DNA of 42,165 bases from an uncultured Prevotella sp. (GTDB lineage Bacteria; Bacteroidota; Bacteroidia; Bacteroidales; Bacteroidaceae), in NCBI GenBank assembly GCA_900316015.1, contig ONBG01000030.1, positions 1-42,165 of the forward strand, given 5' to 3'. The notes below the pieces were generated by a model. It saw only the letters and a list, made by a program, of their open reading frames with translations. It was not told the DNA's origin and made no database searches. Made by a program: the position numbers and the translations under genes. Positions 18,174 to 27,561 of the stretch are shown here, piece by piece; position 1 is the stretch's first letter, and each line of letters begins with the position of its first letter.

Positions 18174-19184
18174 ATGGCTTATTTAACGAACGAAAAGTTG
18201 ACCATCGTCGGCGCAGCCGGCATGATTGGTTCCAACATGGTCCAGACAGCTTTAATGCTGAAGTTGACTCCTAACATTTGTCTCTATGATGTATTCTCCG
18301 CTGAAGGTGTAGCTGAGGAAATGCGTCAGAGTGGCTTTGACGATGCGAACATCGTTTCCACAACAGATCCTAAGGAGGCTTTTACAGACGCTAAATACAT
18401 CATTTCTTCTGGTGGTGCTCCTCGTAAGGAAGGTATGACACGTGAGGATTTACTTGCAGGCAATTCCAAGGCTGCAAAGGAACTGGGACAGAACATCAAG
18501 AAATACTGCCCAGACGCTAAGTTCTGTGTCGTTATCTTCAACCCCGCAGACATCACAGGTTTGGTAACCTTGGTACACAGTGGATTGAAGCCGAATCAGG
18601 TTGCTACACTCGCAGCATTGGACTCTACCCGTCTGAAGGGTGCTCTTGCTAAGCACTTCGGTGTTTCTCAGGCTGTTGTCAAGAATGCCTATACTTATGG
18701 TGGCCACGGAGAGAAGATGGCCGTCTTTGCTTCTCCAACAACTGTTGACGGAGTCAAATTACTTGATGTGATTGCTGGCAAGGCAAAGGTAAATGGCAAG
18801 GGCCTGACTGAAGAAGAGTGGGCTCAGATGCAGAAAGACGTAACACAGGGTGGTGCAAAGATCATCGAGCTTCGTCGCCGTTCATCGTTCCAGTCTCCTG
18901 CTTACCTCGCAGTCAAGATGATTGAAGGTGCCATGGGAGGTGAAGAGTTTAACTATCCTGCTGGTGCTTATGCCGATACAGCACGCTACAATCATGTGAT
19001 GATGGCCCTTCCTACCCGCATCACTTCTGATGGAGTTTACACAAAGCCTGTGATGGGTACGGCTGCAGAGATCGAAGCTTTGGACGCTTCTTACAAGCAT
19101 CTGCAGGGCATGCGTGACCAGGTGATTGCTCTTGGTGAACTGCCAGCAGTTGAGGATTGGAGCAAGGTGAACCCTAACCTCTAA
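18174..19184 (+). CDS. mdh: Malate dehydrogenase (NAD)
   Basis: Interconverts malate and oxaloacetate; in fermenting Bacteroidales it works in the reductive branch to fumarate and succinate. The 336-residue protein belongs to the LDH/MDH superfamily. Visible features are the dinucleotide loop GAAGMIG (13-19) and D39 at the end of beta-2, which favours NAD. The substrate-loop arginines R84 and R90 lie in APRKEGMTRE. N123, the D150/R153 pair (DSTRLKGAL) and the proton relay H178 (YGGHGEKM) are also present. It is monocistronic, with its own promoter and a strong terminator directly after it. Confidence 0.95.
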   Translation: MAYLTNEKLTIVGAAGMIGSNMVQTALMLKLTPNICLYDVFSAEGVAEEMRQSGFDDANIVSTTDPKEAFTDAKYIISSGGAPRKEGMTREDLLAGNSKAAKELGQNIKKYCPDAKFCVVIFNPADITGLVTLVHSGLKPNQVATLAALDSTRLKGALAKHFGVSQAVVKNAYTYGGHGEKMAVFASPTTVDGVKLLDVIAGKAKVNGKGLTEEEWAQMQKDVTQGGAKIIELRRRSSFQSPAYLAVKMIEGAMGGEEFNYPAGAYADTARYNHVMMALPTRITSDGVYTKPVMGTAAEIEALDASYKHLQGMRDQVIALGELPAVEDWSKVNPNL

Positions 19185-19206
19185 ATCATCAACGCAACAT
19201 GATATG

Positions 19207-19241
19207 ATAGGGACAGGTCTCCGGGCCTATCCCTATTTTTT
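19207..19241 (+). terminator. Intrinsic terminator of mdh
   Basis: ATAGGGACAGG (19207-19217) pairs with CCTATCCCTAT (19226-19236) with one mismatch and is followed by six T. It sits 22 bases after the mdh stop. It also rules out an earlier ATG (19204) as the start of the next gene. Confidence 0.85.
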
Positions 19242-19266
19242 AATTCAAGTCAAGAATTTTACCTTT

Positions 19267-19773
19267 ATGCACGATATTGACTTACTTTTTCAATATTATT
19301 ACCGACCCTTATGCCTCTACGCTACCCACTATCTTCAAGACATGGAGGCAGCCAAGGATACGGTCCAAGATTGTTTTGTCCGTTTGATCGAACAAAACCG
19401 AGAAGAAAAAGCAAGCGATAACATCAAGGCTTATCTTTACGCGTCTGTTCGCAATGCATGCCTGAATGAATTGCGAAAGACAAATCCAATTGACGCAAAC
19501 CTATCCCCATACGACTTGGAAGGGGTCATCAGTGACGAAGAGGCAATAGACCGCTCTTTCCACGAAGCAGACTTATGGACCGCCATTGACAATTTACCAG
19601 CACGATGTCGCCAAATTTTCCTAATGAGCAAGCGTGACAACATGAAATATAAGGAGATCGCACAACAGCTTGCCATATCAGAAAAGACAGTTGAGCATCA
19701 AATTTCTAAGGCTTTCAAAATCCTTAGAAAGAAGGAGGGTGACATCTTTTACATGCTCACTTGGGTGGCATAG
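19267..19773 (+). CDS. ECF-type RNA polymerase sigma-70 factor
   Basis: A 168-residue alternative sigma factor of the Bacteroidetes ECF type. Region 2 covers about 1-70 (FQYYYRPLCLYATHYLQD, then AKDTVQDCFVRLIEQ) and region 4 about 105-155, with the helix-turn-helix MKYKEIAQQLAISEKTVEHQISKAF. I start at 19267 because the earlier in-frame ATG overlaps the mdh terminator. Sigmas of this type are normally next to a fecR gene. Here the next gene is hcp, and the nearest fecR without a sigma is at 26636. Pairing with that gene is inference. Confidence 0.88.
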   Translation: MHDIDLLFQYYYRPLCLYATHYLQDMEAAKDTVQDCFVRLIEQNREEKASDNIKAYLYASVRNACLNELRKTNPIDANLSPYDLEGVISDEEAIDRSFHEADLWTAIDNLPARCRQIFLMSKRDNMKYKEIAQQLAISEKTVEHQISKAFKILRKKEGDIFYMLTWVA

Positions 19774-19790
19774 TCTGTTTTTTAATCTTT

Positions 19791-19846
19791 TAACATCTCC
19801 AAGTCACAAATGTTACCATTCCTTGGCTTTTATAGTCATACCTTTG
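19791..19846 (+). promoter_or_regulatory. Promoter region of hcp with inverted repeat
   Basis: A consensus -7 box TACCTTTG lies at 19839-19846, 30 bases before the hcp ATG. No TTTG is found at the usual -33 spacing. Instead TAACAT (19791-19796) and ATGTTA (19810-19815) form a 25-base dyad upstream. This may be an activator site replacing the -33 box. A redox or nitric-oxide responsive regulator would fit hcp, but the dyad does not match a site I can name. Confidence 0.45.
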
Positions 19847-19876
19847 CCGGTGTAAATCATAAAAGGAATACGTATC

Positions 19877-21529
19877 ATGTCAGAAAACAAAATGTTTTGT
19901 TTCCAATGCCAGGAAACAGCAAAGGGAACGGGTTGCACCGTTCGTGGTGTATGCGGGAAACTGCCCGAAACGTCAAAGTGGATGGATCTACTGCTGAGTG
20001 TCGTTCGAGGTATCGGGACGATTCAGCATTGTATGAACAAAGCCGAGATCAAGACCGAGCAACGCATAGGCGACTATCTTGTGGACGCTCTCTTCTCCAC
20101 CATCACCAATGCCAATTTTGATGACCAGTCGATCTTGAACCGGGTGGACAAGGGAATCGCGTTGAAAAGAGAATTGCTGAAGAAGGCAAAGGATCACAAT
20201 ATTGCTCTGCCCGATTACCAAGAAGTAAAATGGGGAGGAGAAAAGGAAGATTATGATGCCGAAGGCCGGAGAGAAACCGTGCTCAGAAACTCTGATGCAG
20301 ACCTACGGTCGTTGAAAGAATTAATCGTGCTCGGACTGAAGGGAATGGCTGCCTACTATGAACATGCAGCACGACTGGGGCAAAGGAATGAGGAGATCAT
20401 CGACTTCCTCTGCCAAGCCTTATTTGTGGTCAGCAATCCGGATGCAGATTTACAGGATCTTCTCTCAACGGTCCTAGAAACAGGGAATTACGGTACAGAA
20501 GTCATGGCATTACTCGACAAGGCCAATACTACGGCTTATGGCAATCCAGAGGTTACCGAAGTAAATATAGGCGTGGGCAAGAATCCTGGCATTCTCATCA
20601 GCGGGCATGATCTGCATGATATAGAAAGTCTCTTGGAACAAACAGAAGGGACCGGCATTGATGTCTATACACATGGAGAGATGCTACCCGCCCATTATTA
20701 TCCGAAGCTCAAGAAATACAAACACCTTGTCGGGAACTATGGGAATGCATGGTGGAAACAAAAGGAGGAATTCTCTAAATTCAATGGTCCCATTGTCTTC
20801 ACGACGAATTGCATCGTGCCTCCTCTTCCTAACGCTAATTACAAAGATCGTGTCTTTACCACAAACTCGACAGGATACCCCGGATGGAAACATATCGAGG
20901 CAGATGCCAATGGAGAGAAGGACTTCTCACCCGTCATTGCCATGGCAAAGACCTGTCAAGCCCCAGAGGAAATCGAGACGGGCCATATCATTGGCGGTTT
21001 CGCCCATTCTCAGGTATTGGCGCTTGCCGACAAGATTGTAGATGCAGTAAAAAGTGGTGCCATCCGCAAGTTTGTCGTGATGAGCGGGTGCGATGGTCGA
21101 ATGAAGAGCCGTGACTATTATGCTGAGTTTGCCAAGGCTTTACCAAAAGACGTAGTCATTCTGACCAGCGGATGTGCGAAGTTCAAATACAACAAGTTGG
21201 ACTTAGGGGACATCAACGGTATTCCACGCGTATTGGATGCTGGCCAATGCAATGATTCCTACTCTTGGGTAGTGGTCGCGCTGAAACTGAAGGAAATCTT
21301 TGGAGCTCATGACATCAACGACCTCCCCATTTTCTTCAATATTGCATGGTATGAGCAGAAGGCCGTGATCGTCCTGCTCGCGTTGTTGAGTTTAGGAGTG
21401 AAGAACATTCACATTGGTCCTACCCTCCCAGCATTCGTATCCGAAGGGGTACTGAAAGTCTTAGTGGAGCAGTTCGGTTTAGGGACGATCTCTACCGTTG
21501 AGGATGACATCAATAAATATATAGGATAA
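19877..21529 (+). CDS. hcp: Hybrid-cluster protein (hydroxylamine reductase / NO-detoxifying Hcp)
   Basis: Iron-sulfur protein that reduces hydroxylamine in vitro and is linked to nitric oxide reduction and nitrosative stress. The 550-residue protein has the N-terminal cluster cysteines C8, C11, C20 and C26 (C-x2-C-x8-C-x5-C, the anaerobic 4Fe-4S class). All hybrid-cluster ligands are present: H244, E268, C312, C405, C433, C458 and E493, almost at the positions known for the Desulfovibrio enzyme. No hcr reductase gene is adjacent. It is monocistronic, ending in a strong terminator. Confidence 0.97.
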   Translation: MSENKMFCFQCQETAKGTGCTVRGVCGKLPETSKWMDLLLSVVRGIGTIQHCMNKAEIKTEQRIGDYLVDALFSTITNANFDDQSILNRVDKGIALKRELLKKAKDHNIALPDYQEVKWGGEKEDYDAEGRRETVLRNSDADLRSLKELIVLGLKGMAAYYEHAARLGQRNEEIIDFLCQALFVVSNPDADLQDLLSTVLETGNYGTEVMALLDKANTTAYGNPEVTEVNIGVGKNPGILISGHDLHDIESLLEQTEGTGIDVYTHGEMLPAHYYPKLKKYKHLVGNYGNAWWKQKEEFSKFNGPIVFTTNCIVPPLPNANYKDRVFTTNSTGYPGWKHIEADANGEKDFSPVIAMAKTCQAPEEIETGHIIGGFAHSQVLALADKIVDAVKSGAIRKFVVMSGCDGRMKSRDYYAEFAKALPKDVVILTSGCAKFKYNKLDLGDINGIPRVLDAGQCNDSYSWVVVALKLKEIFGAHDINDLPIFFNIAWYEQKAVIVLLALLSLGVKNIHIGPTLPAFVSEGVLKVLVEQFGLGTISTVEDDINKYIG

Positions 21530-21550
21530 TCAAAATAAAGGCAATTATTG

Positions 21551-21601
21551 AAAGACCGTGACTGAAGGGTGGTATCATTACCCAATGAGTCACGGTCTTT
21601 T
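21551..21601. terminator. Bidirectional terminator between hcp and the DUF488 gene
   Basis: A perfect 13-base stem, AAAGACCGTGACT (21551-21563) with AGTCACGGTCTTT (21588-21600), ends in TTTT on the plus strand. The A run before the stem gives a T run on the minus strand. It lies between the convergent ends of hcp and the DUF488 gene. Confidence 0.85.
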
Positions 21602-21629
21602 CGTAAGTAGCAGATAAGGACAGGAATAA

Positions 21630-21998
21630 TTATAAATGTCCCAAGATCCAATCTCTAAGGATGATGGCATGATTACAAGTCTCGCTCTTGGCCCCATACA
21701 AAAGCGTCACGTTCGAATCCGCCAACAATTCCTTCACATGAAGGGCAAAAGGAGGCGCCAATGGATTGGCATCTAATTCAGCACGATATTTCTCAGCAAA
21801 TACCACGTAGTTCTCTTCACGATGTCCAAACCATTTCCGGAGTTCTGGGGAGGGAGTCACGTCCTTATTCCATTCATCAATACTTGCATGTGCCTTCGAG
21901 AGCCCTCTTGGCCACAAGCGATCGATTAAGATTCGATACCCATCGTCTTCTTCTGCAGGAAGATAGACTCTTTTGATCTTTAAGTTCTTCATATCCAT
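21630..21998 (-). CDS. DUF488 family protein (YeaO-like)
   Basis: A 122-residue cytosolic protein of the DUF488 family, related to E. coli YeaO; its biochemical function is unknown. The family signature RVYLPAEEDDGYRILIDRLW followed by PRG is at about residues 10-32, with the conserved WNKDVTPSPELRKWFGH at 43-59 and the C-terminal TLLYGAKSETCNHAIIL. An ATG two codons downstream (21992) could be the true start. It is convergent with hcp and divergent from the TonB receptor gene. Confidence 0.85.
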   Translation of the reverse strand: MDMKNLKIKRVYLPAEEDDGYRILIDRLWPRGLSKAHASIDEWNKDVTPSPELRKWFGHREENYVVFAEKYRAELDANPLAPPFALHVKELLADSNVTLLYGAKSETCNHAIILRDWILGHL

Positions 21999-22063
21999 AC
22001 AATTTCATAAGCTATCCAATCGTAAGAAAAGGAATTCGTTTCCTTGCCATACATAGTTGAAGG

Positions 22064-22071
22064 CAAAAATA
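22064..22071 (-). promoter_or_regulatory. Candidate -7 box for the DUF488 gene
   Basis: TATTTTTG on the minus strand fits TAnnTTTG and lies 65 bases upstream of the gene. No TTTG occurs at the usual spacing. The rest of the 266-base divergent region (21999-22264) shows no clear promoter for the TonB receptor gene on the plus strand, which would fit control by an alternative sigma. Confidence 0.35.
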
Positions 22072-22264
22072 GGGAAAAGAAGCGAAAGGAAACATAACAA
22101 ATGTGCCTAATGATATGTAAAGTTTGTTAAAGGGAACAACGCTAACAGACCTGATTTAGGAAATCCAGAAAATATTTATTCAAAAGGCCATGGGGGGATT
22201 TCTGTTCCCGGTGTTATAGAAATGAGTTGCATAATGAGAACAGTGCTCACACATATCATAAAAT

Positions 22265-24934
22265 GTGAAACAGTTTAAGATTACATTAGCGTTATTTTTG
22301 ATTCTCATTCTCACTCCCTTGGTGGTCGGGGCAAAAAACCCGACTACCCTTCGGGAGCAGATGGAATGGTTGCACAAGAATCGAAAGGTCAACTTTGTGT
22401 ATGATGCAGATATAAAAGTTGACAGGACTTACAATGGTCCTTCCATCAAGAAAATGCCTTTGCAAAAAGCACTCAAGACACTGTTCGATGGCACAGGCAT
22501 AGGATATACGGTTCAAGGCAATTATATCCTGCTGAAACAGAAAGGGAGCTATCTCACATCAGAACCCCTAAAAAACAGTAAGAAGATTCGTCATACCCTG
22601 AGCGGATATATTCGTGACGGGAATGGCGAGTCACTCATTAATGCAACCATTTACGATTTAACCAACCGTATAGGCACGACTACCAATGAATACGGATTTT
22701 ATTCTATCACACTTCCAGAAGGTTCCCACCAGCTTCGATTCTCCTATATCGGCTTTGACGACCATGTTGAAAGCCTCCACCTCAACAAAGACGAGAGGAT
22801 AAATATCACCTTGAAGGAAAACGGAAAGTTGCCTGAAGTGATTGTCAATGGTGACATGAACTCTCCTTTACTCAATACACAGACCGGAAAAAGGTCCTTT
22901 TCCCGAAAGGATATCCAAAGTGAATTTGCACTACTTTCCTCACCCGACGTTGTCAAGACACTTCAACGTACCAGTGGCGTGGCAGAAGGAATAGAGATGG
23001 CCAGCGGACTTTACGTACATGGTGGAAACAATGATGAGAACCTTTTCCTGATCGATGGCAGTCCCCTTTACCAGATTAACCACACCATGGGACTATTCTC
23101 TGCCTTCAATGTGGACATGGTCAAGAATGTTGATTTCTATAAAAGCGGTTTCCCTGCCCGTTATGGAGGTCGGCTGTCATCCGTCATTGACGTCAGGACC
23201 CATGATGGTGATATGGAACATTACCATGGCAGTTACCGGATCGGCTTGTTGGACGGAAGCTTCCAAATAGAAGGTCCTTTACGAAAGGGCAAGACCTCCT
23301 TTAACTTTGGGATCCGACGTTCTTGGATGGACTTGATTTCCAGACCTATCTTCATGATCATCAACCATAGAAACCAAGAAGAAGATTTCATGCTCAACTA
23401 TTATTTCCATGACTTGAATGCCAAGATTACCCATATCTTCAACAATCGGTCGAAGATCTACCTAAGTGTCTACAGCGGAAACGATGCCCTGAACACAAAG
23501 TACAAATGGTATTACATGGACAAGAAGACAACGCCCGACGACTATGATCAATCGAAGGCAAGGTTTAGTTGGGGAAACCTCAATACTGCTATCAACTGGA
23601 ATTATCAGTTCTCACCAAAGCTCTTTTCTAATTTTACGGCAGTCTATACGTACAACCGTTCCCACTACAAGTACGTGAATGATGACATTGAGCACACCTA
23701 TGATAAAAAGATCAGCAGCATATCCCACACCGAGCACAACTATCGCTCCACCATCAACGACTTAGGGTCCAGGATGGCATTCGACTATCGCCCAAGCCCT
23801 CATCACCACATTCGGTTCGGACAGGATTATACCTTGCACCTATTCCATCCCCAAACCCAATTGCACATGGACTTCTATGGCGGAGGAGACGAGATCGATA
23901 CGCTGAGAACGACAAGCGCAAATCGCCACACTTCTCATGAGATCAATGTATATGGGGAAGATGAATATACGATCAATGACCATTGGAGTATCAATGGTGG
24001 ATTGAACTTCGATTTCTTTAGTATTGGAAAGAAACATTTCTGTCATTTAGATCCCCGATTGGCGATCAAGTACCAAATCAATCCCTGGCTGTCATTAAAA
24101 GCCTCTTATACCATGATGACTCAGTTTGTACACAAGATAAGCAATTCCTTTATAGACCTGCCCACCGACTACTGGGTCCCGACCACTGAACGACTAAAGC
24201 CCATGCATTCTCATCAGATAGCCGCAGGCATCTACAGTCAGCTGAATCAGCATTGGTTTCTCTCCTTGGAGGGATATTACAAGGCATCCGTCCATCTCTT
24301 GCAATATGCCAACTGGAGTGGTCTGGAACCGCCTGCCGCCAACTGGGACCACATGGTCATGGATGGAAAGGGGAGGTTCTATGGAACGGAGCTGGATGCC
24401 ACGTATCGCGGCAATCATCTTCATTTTGATGCCTCCTACACACTTTCATGGAATAAGCGCAAGTACGATGAATTCTACCACGGATGGTATGATGCTAAGT
24501 TCGACAACCGGCACAAGATCAACTTGACGGCTCGCTACCAGTTCAATGATAAAGTGGAAGGATATGCAGGGTGGACCTTTCATACGGGCAATCACATGAC
24601 GCTCCCAACCCAGTCCGTCAAATCCCCACTATTACCTGTAGACAAGGAGAATACCTACCGCAGAAGGTCAGAGATGGGAAGTACAATGGAGATCTTCGAG
24701 AAACCCAACAATATCACGATGCCAGCTTACCACCGTTTAGACATGGGATTTAATTTCCATCATACTACCAAGCATGGTCACGAACGCATCTGGAACTTGA
24801 GCATATACAATCTCTACTGTCATTTGAATACATTGTACGTGGATGTGAAAGAGGATGAGTACGGATATTATAAAGCCAGGACTCATGGCTATTTTCCCAT
24901 CATTCCTTCTTTCAGTTATACGATAAAATTTTAA
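22265..24934 (+). CDS. TonB-dependent outer-membrane receptor with STN domain
   Basis: An 889-residue outer-membrane transporter with signalling capacity. In order: a signal peptide (1-23), an STN domain (about 28-93) of the type that contacts FecR anti-sigma factors, a carboxypeptidase-regulatory-like beta domain (about 110-184), the plug (about 205-310, with YVHGGNNDENLFLIDG) and the beta-barrel to the C-terminal aromatic IKF. The start is GTG: an in-frame stop lies two codons upstream, and the signal peptide begins here. It is followed after three bases by a DUF4249 gene. The SusC-specific hallmarks are absent. The substrate cannot be told from sequence. Confidence 0.9.
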   Translation: MKQFKITLALFLILILTPLVVGAKNPTTLREQMEWLHKNRKVNFVYDADIKVDRTYNGPSIKKMPLQKALKTLFDGTGIGYTVQGNYILLKQKGSYLTSEPLKNSKKIRHTLSGYIRDGNGESLINATIYDLTNRIGTTTNEYGFYSITLPEGSHQLRFSYIGFDDHVESLHLNKDERINITLKENGKLPEVIVNGDMNSPLLNTQTGKRSFSRKDIQSEFALLSSPDVVKTLQRTSGVAEGIEMASGLYVHGGNNDENLFLIDGSPLYQINHTMGLFSAFNVDMVKNVDFYKSGFPARYGGRLSSVIDVRTHDGDMEHYHGSYRIGLLDGSFQIEGPLRKGKTSFNFGIRRSWMDLISRPIFMIINHRNQEEDFMLNYYFHDLNAKITHIFNNRSKIYLSVYSGNDALNTKYKWYYMDKKTTPDDYDQSKARFSWGNLNTAINWNYQFSPKLFSNFTAVYTYNRSHYKYVNDDIEHTYDKKISSISHTEHNYRSTINDLGSRMAFDYRPSPHHHIRFGQDYTLHLFHPQTQLHMDFYGGGDEIDTLRTTSANRHTSHEINVYGEDEYTINDHWSINGGLNFDFFSIGKKHFCHLDPRLAIKYQINPWLSLKASYTMMTQFVHKISNSFIDLPTDYWVPTTERLKPMHSHQIAAGIYSQLNQHWFLSLEGYYKASVHLLQYANWSGLEPPAANWDHMVMDGKGRFYGTELDATYRGNHLHFDASYTLSWNKRKYDEFYHGWYDAKFDNRHKINLTARYQFNDKVEGYAGWTFHTGNHMTLPTQSVKSPLLPVDKENTYRRRSEMGSTMEIFEKPNNITMPAYHRLDMGFNFHHTTKHGHERIWNLSIYNLYCHLNTLYVDVKEDEYGYYKARTHGYFPIIPSFSYTIKF

Positions 24935-24937
24935 CGG

Positions 24938-25882
24938 ATGAAACAAATTTTATTTCCATTAGCCTTGCTCTGCCTGTTGAGTGCTTGCAAGGATAACTTT
25001 CATCTTGAGGGCGATGAGAATGTCCCCAAGATCGTAGTCTATTGCTTTCCTTCACTAACAGATACGACCTTCATCAATGTCTCTGCCAGCTCACCAATCA
25101 AAGCAAATAGCAACCGCCATGATATCTATTCCATCAACGATGCGAACATCATCTACAAGATTAATGATATTCCCCAAACCGTTTCCTTCTTAGGTGATGG
25201 GAACTATTACGTGTTAGGTTCCCACCACGCTGGAGATAAGGTCAGCATGGGTATTTCTGCCAAAAACTTTGCCCCGGTTTTCGCCAAGACCAGCATGCCA
25301 GAAAGCACCCCGATCACCATCAACAAAGTGATAGACATCAAGAAATATGACTCTGACTACGAGGATGTGAGATATTTCACTCAGTTACAAGCCTCGTTTA
25401 CGGACGATGCCGCTACGAAAGATTACTACGGGCTGATCGTCACCAACTCCTCCTATTACCAGAGCAGTTATGGGGACACTATCTCTACAATCAAGGAGAG
25501 CACAGTCGTGGACTTAGACATCAGCGATGAGCCTGTGTTGCACCCACTCCAGGATGTTGATAATGATTTCGGCTTCAGTAGGAACTTCATCAATAACTTC
25601 TATTATTTCAATGATGCGCTCTTCAACGGGAAGACTTACACCTTACATCTCAACATCCCCAAATTTTCCTACTATGGAGACCTGCAAGTTATCCTCTATA
25701 AAATATCTCCGGAATTCTACCGTTTCCTGAAAAGTATAAATGACATGAACAACAACGACCTTGCCCAGAAAGGATTCTCCCAGATCATCCCAACCGTCTC
25801 GAATATAAAAGGAGGCATCGGGATCTTCGCAGGATGCAATGAGTCGCGAAGCAATATCATCAAAAAGGAGTCAACAAAATGA
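24938..25882 (+). CDS. DUF4249 lipoprotein
   Basis: A 314-residue lipoprotein with the lipobox LLSAC (C17). The DUF4249 fold starts with an EGDENVPKIVVYCFPS-like strand and continues as a beta-rich, surface-type protein. DUF4249 genes commonly follow TonB-dependent receptors with a regulatory-like N-terminal domain in Bacteroidetes, and the protein probably acts as the receptor's partner at the outer membrane, comparable in position to SusD. It is three bases after the receptor and overlaps the next gene by four bases (ATGA). Confidence 0.85.
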   Translation: MKQILFPLALLCLLSACKDNFHLEGDENVPKIVVYCFPSLTDTTFINVSASSPIKANSNRHDIYSINDANIIYKINDIPQTVSFLGDGNYYVLGSHHAGDKVSMGISAKNFAPVFAKTSMPESTPITINKVIDIKKYDSDYEDVRYFTQLQASFTDDAATKDYYGLIVTNSSYYQSSYGDTISTIKESTVVDLDISDEPVLHPLQDVDNDFGFSRNFINNFYYFNDALFNGKTYTLHLNIPKFSYYGDLQVILYKISPEFYRFLKSINDMNNNDLAQKGFSQIIPTVSNIKGGIGIFAGCNESRSNIIKKESTK

Positions 25883-26598
25883 AGAGTCGACAAATTCTTT
25901 TTTCCGCCCTTCTATTTATCCCTTTATGGGGTCAAGCCAGTGAAGACGAGGACTCCATCTTCACATGGAAGACGGTGGTCAGCGACGATGTGCCCCCTAC
26001 ATGGTCGGCAGGTCTCTCGCTGGGCATTGAGGATGCCAACGATGACAGTTGGAGCATAGAGCTGCATGGGGCATGGCTTCCTCTCAAATATGCCGGTATC
26101 TCATTGGGACTGGCCATGGATCGTTCAGGAACCTCTTTAGTTGAGCTCTTCTCTGATAACGATGACTACGATGATGACGACCCAGACAAGATTTACAAGC
26201 TCAATATCATCCCTGCCTTGTCGTTCCGGACACCGACTCTATGGCTGAATAAGGCACACGACTACGGTCTGCTGCTTTCTTGTGAGCCGGGTATCCTCTT
26301 CTCTTTCCCCGCCAATGACAAGATTTGGGTCGAAGAACCAGGAATAGGGATGCACGGAGAAAAAGTGGCATACCGTCATCGTGTCAGGAATAAAGGGGGC
26401 GAGACAACCTTCTGGCGCATCCGGTCCTTTCTCGGGATCAGGTTCGCTGGCGGTATGATCTCCCTCGGTTGGGACACCTCCAACTATAATATAGAACTTT
26501 GCAGAAAAAACATGTATGACAAAGGGCACCGTATCTATGGACGCGACCACTACAAGCATTCCAAAACGGTCTTTTTGGCGATCTCTGTGGAATTATGA
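25879..26598 (+). CDS. Unrecognised exported protein, probably outer-membrane beta-barrel
   Basis: I do not recognise this 239-residue protein. It has a signal peptide (1-20, ending GQA). The mature part has alternating hydrophobic strands (WSAGLSLGIED, SIELHGAWLPLKYAGISLGLAMD, GIRFAGGMISLGW) and ends in FLAISVEL, a pattern of a small outer-membrane beta-barrel. An Asp-rich stretch at residues 92-104 (two-thirds Asp) could bind cations or be a charged surface loop. The start ATG overlaps the stop of the DUF4249 gene by four bases, so the two are translationally coupled and probably function with the receptor. Confidence 0.75.
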   Translation: MKSRQILFSALLFIPLWGQASEDEDSIFTWKTVVSDDVPPTWSAGLSLGIEDANDDSWSIELHGAWLPLKYAGISLGLAMDRSGTSLVELFSDNDDYDDDDPDKIYKLNIIPALSFRTPTLWLNKAHDYGLLLSCEPGILFSFPANDKIWVEEPGIGMHGEKVAYRHRVRNKGGETTFWRIRSFLGIRFAGGMISLGWDTSNYNIELCRKNMYDKGHRIYGRDHYKHSKTVFLAISVEL

Positions 26599-26635
26599 TA
26601 AAAGGAATCTATTGCGAACAGTAAAACGACAAGAA

Positions 26636-27424
26636 ATGAAAGAAGAAATGACAAAAGACCTGCGATTCGTCCTCAAGCACTATAAGACAGATACCTTAGA
26701 TACCAAGATAGCATTAAAAGAAGTAAAAAGGCGTGCAGGCATCCGTACCCAAAGGCTATCGTGGAAATGGACTAGTATCGCTGCTATGCTATTAGCCTTC
26801 ATTGCCACTGGAACTTATTATGCGATGCGACCTTCCGCAACGGTTATCGCTTCTGGTGATGTTCTTTTGAACTATACCTTGCCAGACAGTACCCATCTCA
26901 CTTTATCGCCTCATTCCACCTTATCTTATCAGGGGAATAATTGCAGAAAAGTGAACATGACCGGCAAGATCTATTTCCAAGTAAGACACGACGAACTACA
27001 TCCTTTCGACATCCAAGGGAAGATATGCCATGTAAGGGTTTTAGGGACACAGTTTGAGGTCGCAGAAAACAACTCCTTCTCCGAGGTCTTTGTCACAAGC
27101 GGGAGAGTTCTGTTCTCCTCGCGCTTTCAGAACGAAGGCCTCATCCTAACAAAGGGCATGAAGGCAAGACTAACAAAGGGTGAAAAGAAGCCCGTCAAGA
27201 CAGGTACTGGCGATGTCAATTGCGTGGCATGGGCTACCCACCAGTTCCACTTTGAGAACACGCCTTTAAAAGATGTGCTTGCCTGCCTTTCCGACTACTA
27301 TCATGTTCAGCTCACCTCCGATGATCCAGACAAGCGATTATCCGGTGACTTTGACGCTGACTCCATCCAACAGATCACAGCACTCATCGAACACGCCTTA
27401 AACGTAAGAATAGAAAGAAAGTAA
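26636..27424 (+). CDS. FecR-like transmembrane anti-sigma factor
   Basis: A 262-residue FecR-family protein: a short cytoplasmic N-terminal part (1-43), one membrane helix (about 44-64), the periplasmic FecR domain (about 70-175, with VRVLGTQFEV) and a C-terminal DUF4974 domain (about 195-260, FHFENTPLKDVLACLSDYY). Such proteins hold or activate an ECF sigma factor in response to a TonB-dependent receptor with an STN domain. It is unusual in standing last in the receptor operon with no sigma gene next to it. I chose the ATG at 26636, just after the preceding gene; 26648 is an alternative. Confidence 0.88.
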   Translation: MKEEMTKDLRFVLKHYKTDTLDTKIALKEVKRRAGIRTQRLSWKWTSIAAMLLAFIATGTYYAMRPSATVIASGDVLLNYTLPDSTHLTLSPHSTLSYQGNNCRKVNMTGKIYFQVRHDELHPFDIQGKICHVRVLGTQFEVAENNSFSEVFVTSGRVLFSSRFQNEGLILTKGMKARLTKGEKKPVKTGTGDVNCVAWATHQFHFENTPLKDVLACLSDYYHVQLTSDDPDKRLSGDFDADSIQQITALIEHALNVRIERK

Positions 27425-27530
27425 TACTTGATCATCCCATCATTTACCCTCCGTTCTGAACTTCAAGCGCTCAATGCATCTGAATTCTGATCGTTTTAGG
27501 GCAGCAATTGAAATAATTACGTGCAATATC

Positions 27531-27561
27531 CTTGCAAATTGCAATTGATTTTGTAATTTTG
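27531..27561 (+). promoter_or_regulatory. Promoter of the alanine symporter gene
   Basis: CTTG (27531-27534), 19 bases, then a consensus -7 box TAATTTTG (27554-27561). Two overlapping TTGCAA palindromes sit in the spacer start. The rest of the 230-base gap 27425-27654 holds nothing else that I can identify. Confidence 0.65.

Noticed and set aside
19204-19266. N-terminal extension of the ECF sigma gene from ATG 19204
   Set aside because: The extension is encoded by the mdh terminator hairpin and its T run, and the sigma domain begins at 19267.
26516-26635. N-terminal extension of the FecR-like protein from ATG 26516
   Set aside because: It overlaps the end of the preceding gene by 83 bases and has no FecR-like sequence.
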